NCBI RefSeq assembly: GCF_963855985.1
Contig: NW_026973566.1
Coordinates: forward strand, 4,378,501-4,442,500
Direction: 5' to 3'
Source: Ostrinia nubilalis
Taxonomy: Eukaryota; Arthropoda; Insecta; Lepidoptera; Crambidae
DNA length: 64,000 nucleotides
The translations under genes and the position numbers were made by a program. The notes under the pieces were generated by a model. It did not search any database and had not been told where the DNA came from. It worked only from the letters and a program-made list of their open reading frames with translations. Numbering within the stretch: the first letter of the stretch is position 1; every line of letters begins with the position of its first letter. Of this stretch, positions 63,745 to 64,000 are shown piece after piece.

Positions 63745-64000
63745 AAAATCATTTATTTGCAAGAACATGGTTAGATTGGTGTTAATTTAGTTAATTCCAG
63801 CATATTCTGTCGCATGCGACGTGCAAAAGTTTTTGTTCTTAAAGTTACGTTAATTATTATTGCTACATTTAGTCTTAGATTTTACATATTTTTACAACTC
63901 AAAATACTTATTTTACTCATAGTTGTTTTTCATATACCATGACAGTAACAAGTAACAAGTAACAATATACATGTAGCTTCAGAAGTAGGTATTTATTAAA
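63745..64000. other. AT-rich non-coding end of window
   Basis: On the minus strand the sequence near 63745 reads CTTGCAAATAAATGATTTTA, a LINE-like 3' end with AATAAA. Nothing else can be identified before the window ends. Confidence 0.35.

Overview
The window looks like repeat-rich nuclear DNA of a moth or butterfly (Lepidoptera). It is AT-rich, has no rRNA or true tRNA gene and no recognisable host gene. It carries repeats I associate with Lepidoptera: Helitrons ending in CTAG with (ACTG)n tracts, a repeat headed GTTAGGGTTCCGTACC, a tRNA-derived SINE, and an R4/Dong-type LINE at TAA repeats. The assignment rests on recognised motifs; no database was searched.

The centrepiece is a structurally complete Polinton/Maverick (adintovirus-like) element at 21441-37819 (16,379 bp). 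It has an exact 6-bp target duplication (GATTGG) and inverted termini that are each also a hairpin-capable palindrome. On the plus strand it carries a spliced nuclear-type protein (24444-25829), protein-primed DNA polymerase B (26281-29787) and a second spliced basic protein (30244-30663). On the minus strand, reading right to left, it carries a packaging ATPase; a DUF8207-like protein, a fibre-like protein and an rve/chromodomain integrase; then a PLA2-domain minor capsid protein, adenain-type protease, penton-like capsid protein, a 48-aa basic protein, a double-jelly-roll major capsid protein and a conserved accessory protein. TATA boxes sit before the second and third minus-strand groups. 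Most junctions are start/stop overlaps (ATGA, ATGAGTAA, ATGTTGA). The PLA2 gene ends in a canonical -1 frameshift heptamer directly before its stop, with the protease in the -1 frame, which suggests polycistronic expression with a capsid-protease fusion.

Left arm (1-21440): a decayed Ty3/gypsy pol (790-3093) and its probable 3' end; an unclassified repeat 'X' (3781-6002); a palindromic TA-flanked transposon (6005-10613) split by two other TA-flanked elements; LINE fragments; an LTR split by a 1.3-kb TG...CA insertion; a 5'-truncated LINE (14554-17045); Helitron, MITE and LTR pieces; and a long Lepidoptera-type repeat.

Right arm (37820-64000): a second copy of X, broken by the Polinton, then by a minus-strand LINE (39708-51471), then by a palindromic TA element. 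The minus-strand LINE is itself split by a full-length plus-strand CR1-like LINE (40096-45557, TSD TTGTA) and by a palindromic mariner-like element (45715-47395). The plus-strand LINE also has a canonical frameshift heptamer (TTTAAAC) abutting its ORF1 stop. Beyond 53.8 kb a second mariner-like palindrome is split by a Dong-type LINE, which is itself split by an internally deleted piggyBac with exact TTAA duplications. The window ends in LINE fragments and TAA-repeat clusters.
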